Shown here: piece after piece, positions 63,402 to 64,000 of the stretch
Numbering within the stretch: the stretch's first letter is position 1
How the letters are laid out: every line of letters begins with the position of its first letter
Assembly: GCA_022771205.1 (NCBI GenBank)
Contig: JALFCF010000006.1
Span: forward strand, 154,114-218,113
DNA from: Mycoplasmatota bacterium
GTDB taxonomy: Bacteria; Bacillota_I; Bacilli_A; RF39; UBA660
DNA: 64,000 nt
Direction of reading: 5' to 3'
Translations under genes and position numbers: made by a program
Notes under the pieces: model-generated
What the model was told of the DNA's origin: nothing
What the model saw: the letters and a program-made list of their open reading frames with translations, nothing else
Databases searched by the model: none

Positions 63402-63425
63402 AAAAAACATTGCAAATTGCAATGT
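63402..63425 (-). terminator. Terminator after tRNA-Ala
   Basis: ACATTGCAA/TTGCAATGT stem followed by six T on the minus strand. AT-rich, like the main genome. Confidence 0.85.
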
Positions 63426-63437
63426 TAAATTTCAATA

Positions 63438-63513
63438 TGGTGGAGCATAGCGGGATCGAACCGCCGACCTCGTCCTTGCGAAGGACGCGCTCTCCCAGCT
63501 GAGCTAATGCCCC
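63438..63513 (-). tRNA. tRNA-Ala(CGC)
   Basis: Acceptor GGGGCAT/ATGCTCC, anticodon loop TTCGCAA (CGC), discriminator A, encoded CCA. It lies exactly at the change from AT-rich to GC-rich sequence. Confidence 0.94.
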
Positions 63514-63524
63514 ACGGCTCGGTT

Positions 63525-63553
63525 AATATATACGAATTGAGGCGCCTTTTCAA
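63525..63553 (-). promoter_or_regulatory. Promoter of tRNA-Ala, in GC-rich sequence
   Basis: TTGAAA, 17-base spacer, TATATT, 11 bases before the tRNA, lying on the GC-rich side of the junction. Confidence 0.7.
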
Positions 63554-63650
63554 GAATGAAAACGCGGCGGGAGTCCTCCCAAGAGAAAGATTGGGCGTTT
63601 CTTTTTTCTTTCCCGGTGTTATAGTACGTTGGCTTAAGCGAGAATCCACC

Positions 63651-63980
63651 ATGAAACAACTCCTCTTCTGCATCCTCGACAACAACCAAAAGGCGGAAAC
63701 GCTTCTTCGGACCTTGTCCCAAGAAGGATATAACGGCACCGTCATGAACACGATCGGAATGCATCACGTTCTTCCGGACGTCCATGGGCACGGGGCCGCC
63801 ATCAGTCTCGCCTCGATGGTAGACGATTATCCTCAAGGAAACCTTACGCTTTTCATCATCATCGACGAGAAAGACCTCGAGAAACTCAAGGAACGGATCC
63901 GCGCCTTAACGGGATCTTTCAAGGACATTCCCGGGGGCATGTTCGTCTTGCCGCTCTCCTCGGTTGAAGGAATCTTCTGA
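63651..63980 (+). CDS. Small PII/DarA-like alpha/beta protein in GC-rich DNA
   Basis: A 109-residue protein starting MKQLLFCILDNNQKAETLLRT and ending GGMFVLPLSSVEGIF. Length, ferredoxin-like strand-helix pattern and the Val-Leu-Pro near the C-terminus recall PII-like proteins such as the cyclic-di-AMP receptor DarA, but the resemblance is weak. Its codons (CTC, ACG, ATC, GGC) differ sharply from all other genes here, so it probably comes from another genome. Confidence 0.6.
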   Translation: MKQLLFCILDNNQKAETLLRTLSQEGYNGTVMNTIGMHHVLPDVHGHGAAISLASMVDDYPQGNLTLFIIIDEKDLEKLKERIRALTGSFKDIPGGMFVLPLSSVEGIF

Positions 63981-64000
63981 TTCATCTAGAAAAGGACCCC

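Noticed and set aside
63425..63836. Minus-strand open frames over the tRNA-Ala and GC-rich end
   Set aside because: They are antisense to the tRNA and to the better-supported plus-strand gene at 63651-63980.

Overview
The window is about 63.5 kb of AT-rich DNA (16 G+C in one 60-base line I counted, 62881-62940) from a low-GC Gram-positive bacterium. It carries sporulation genes (gerE, a GerM-type lipoprotein-like gene, spoIIIAH, a YjcZ-like small protein), the Firmicutes cell-division pair sepF/divIVA, T-box riboswitches and a rimP-nusA-ylxR-infB-rbfA operon. Trp is written TGG and TGA serves as a stop, so the code is standard. The best guess is an uncultured, reduced-genome but spore-forming member of the Bacilli/Erysipelotrichia/RF39 area. 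That placement is inference, not a phylogeny. The last ~0.5 kb (from about 63514) is GC-rich (32 of 60 bases in line 63661-63720) and looks like DNA from another genome joined at a tRNA-Ala gene.

Layout. 0-2.3 kb: a C39-peptidase ABC exporter and the start of its accessory protein (bacteriocin-type export), minus strand. 2.3-3.6 kb: two plus-strand genes, one an HD-domain protein. 3.7-9.0 kb: a stand-alone tRNA-binding domain, tRNA-Arg, the sporulation genes, and an operon of thioredoxin-like, SDR, YnbB-like PLP enzyme and membrane zinc-ribbon protein. 9.1-14.2 kb: an Ile T-box operon (CaCA antiporter, 53-aa ORF, ileS, 211-aa protein). 14.3-17.3 kb: divIVA, sepF and a HerA-type ATPase. 17.4-20.3 kb: a zinc-ribbon/HExxH protein and a small gene, both with A-run frameshifts, then a lipoprotein and a PP2C phosphatase. 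20.4-23.7 kb: an Asn T-box operon (asnB-asnS). 23.7-29.3 kb: pseudouridine synthase, surface arylsulfotransferase, Cof phosphatase, PAP2 phosphatase, pgi. 29.3-30.6 kb: a structured gene-free stretch, a DIP1984-like protein and an interrupted HTH gene. 30.7-38.4 kb: a giant cyclic beta-1,2-glucan synthase-like protein. 38.5-40 kb: five tRNAs around a decayed HD-domain gene. 40-43.6 kb: ddl-murF-hydrolase. 43.8-48.5 kb: the rimP-nusA-ylxR-infB-NUDIX-rbfA operon. 48.6-53.4 kb: CPBP protease, queuosine-precursor-type transporter, yqeK, tRNA-Gly/Cys and surface proteins. 53.5-56.4 kb: a decaying 2-hydroxyacyl-CoA dehydratase activase operon. 56.4-63.4 kb: ABC-F protein, unknown and kinase-like proteins, a DUF2798-like gene behind an attenuator-like leader, and an operon of HAD (frameshifted), GNAT, YbaK and DUF4186 genes.

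Two themes recur. Amino-acid supply and tRNA charging are controlled by T-boxes whose cognate tRNAs (Ile-GAT, Asn-GTT) are encoded in the same window with matching anticodon and discriminator base. Several accessory genes are broken, mostly by single-base length changes in poly-A runs plus G-to-A-type stop or start changes. This fits gene decay, sequence error or slippage-rescued expression. No CRISPR array, prophage, rRNA or complete insertion sequence was seen.
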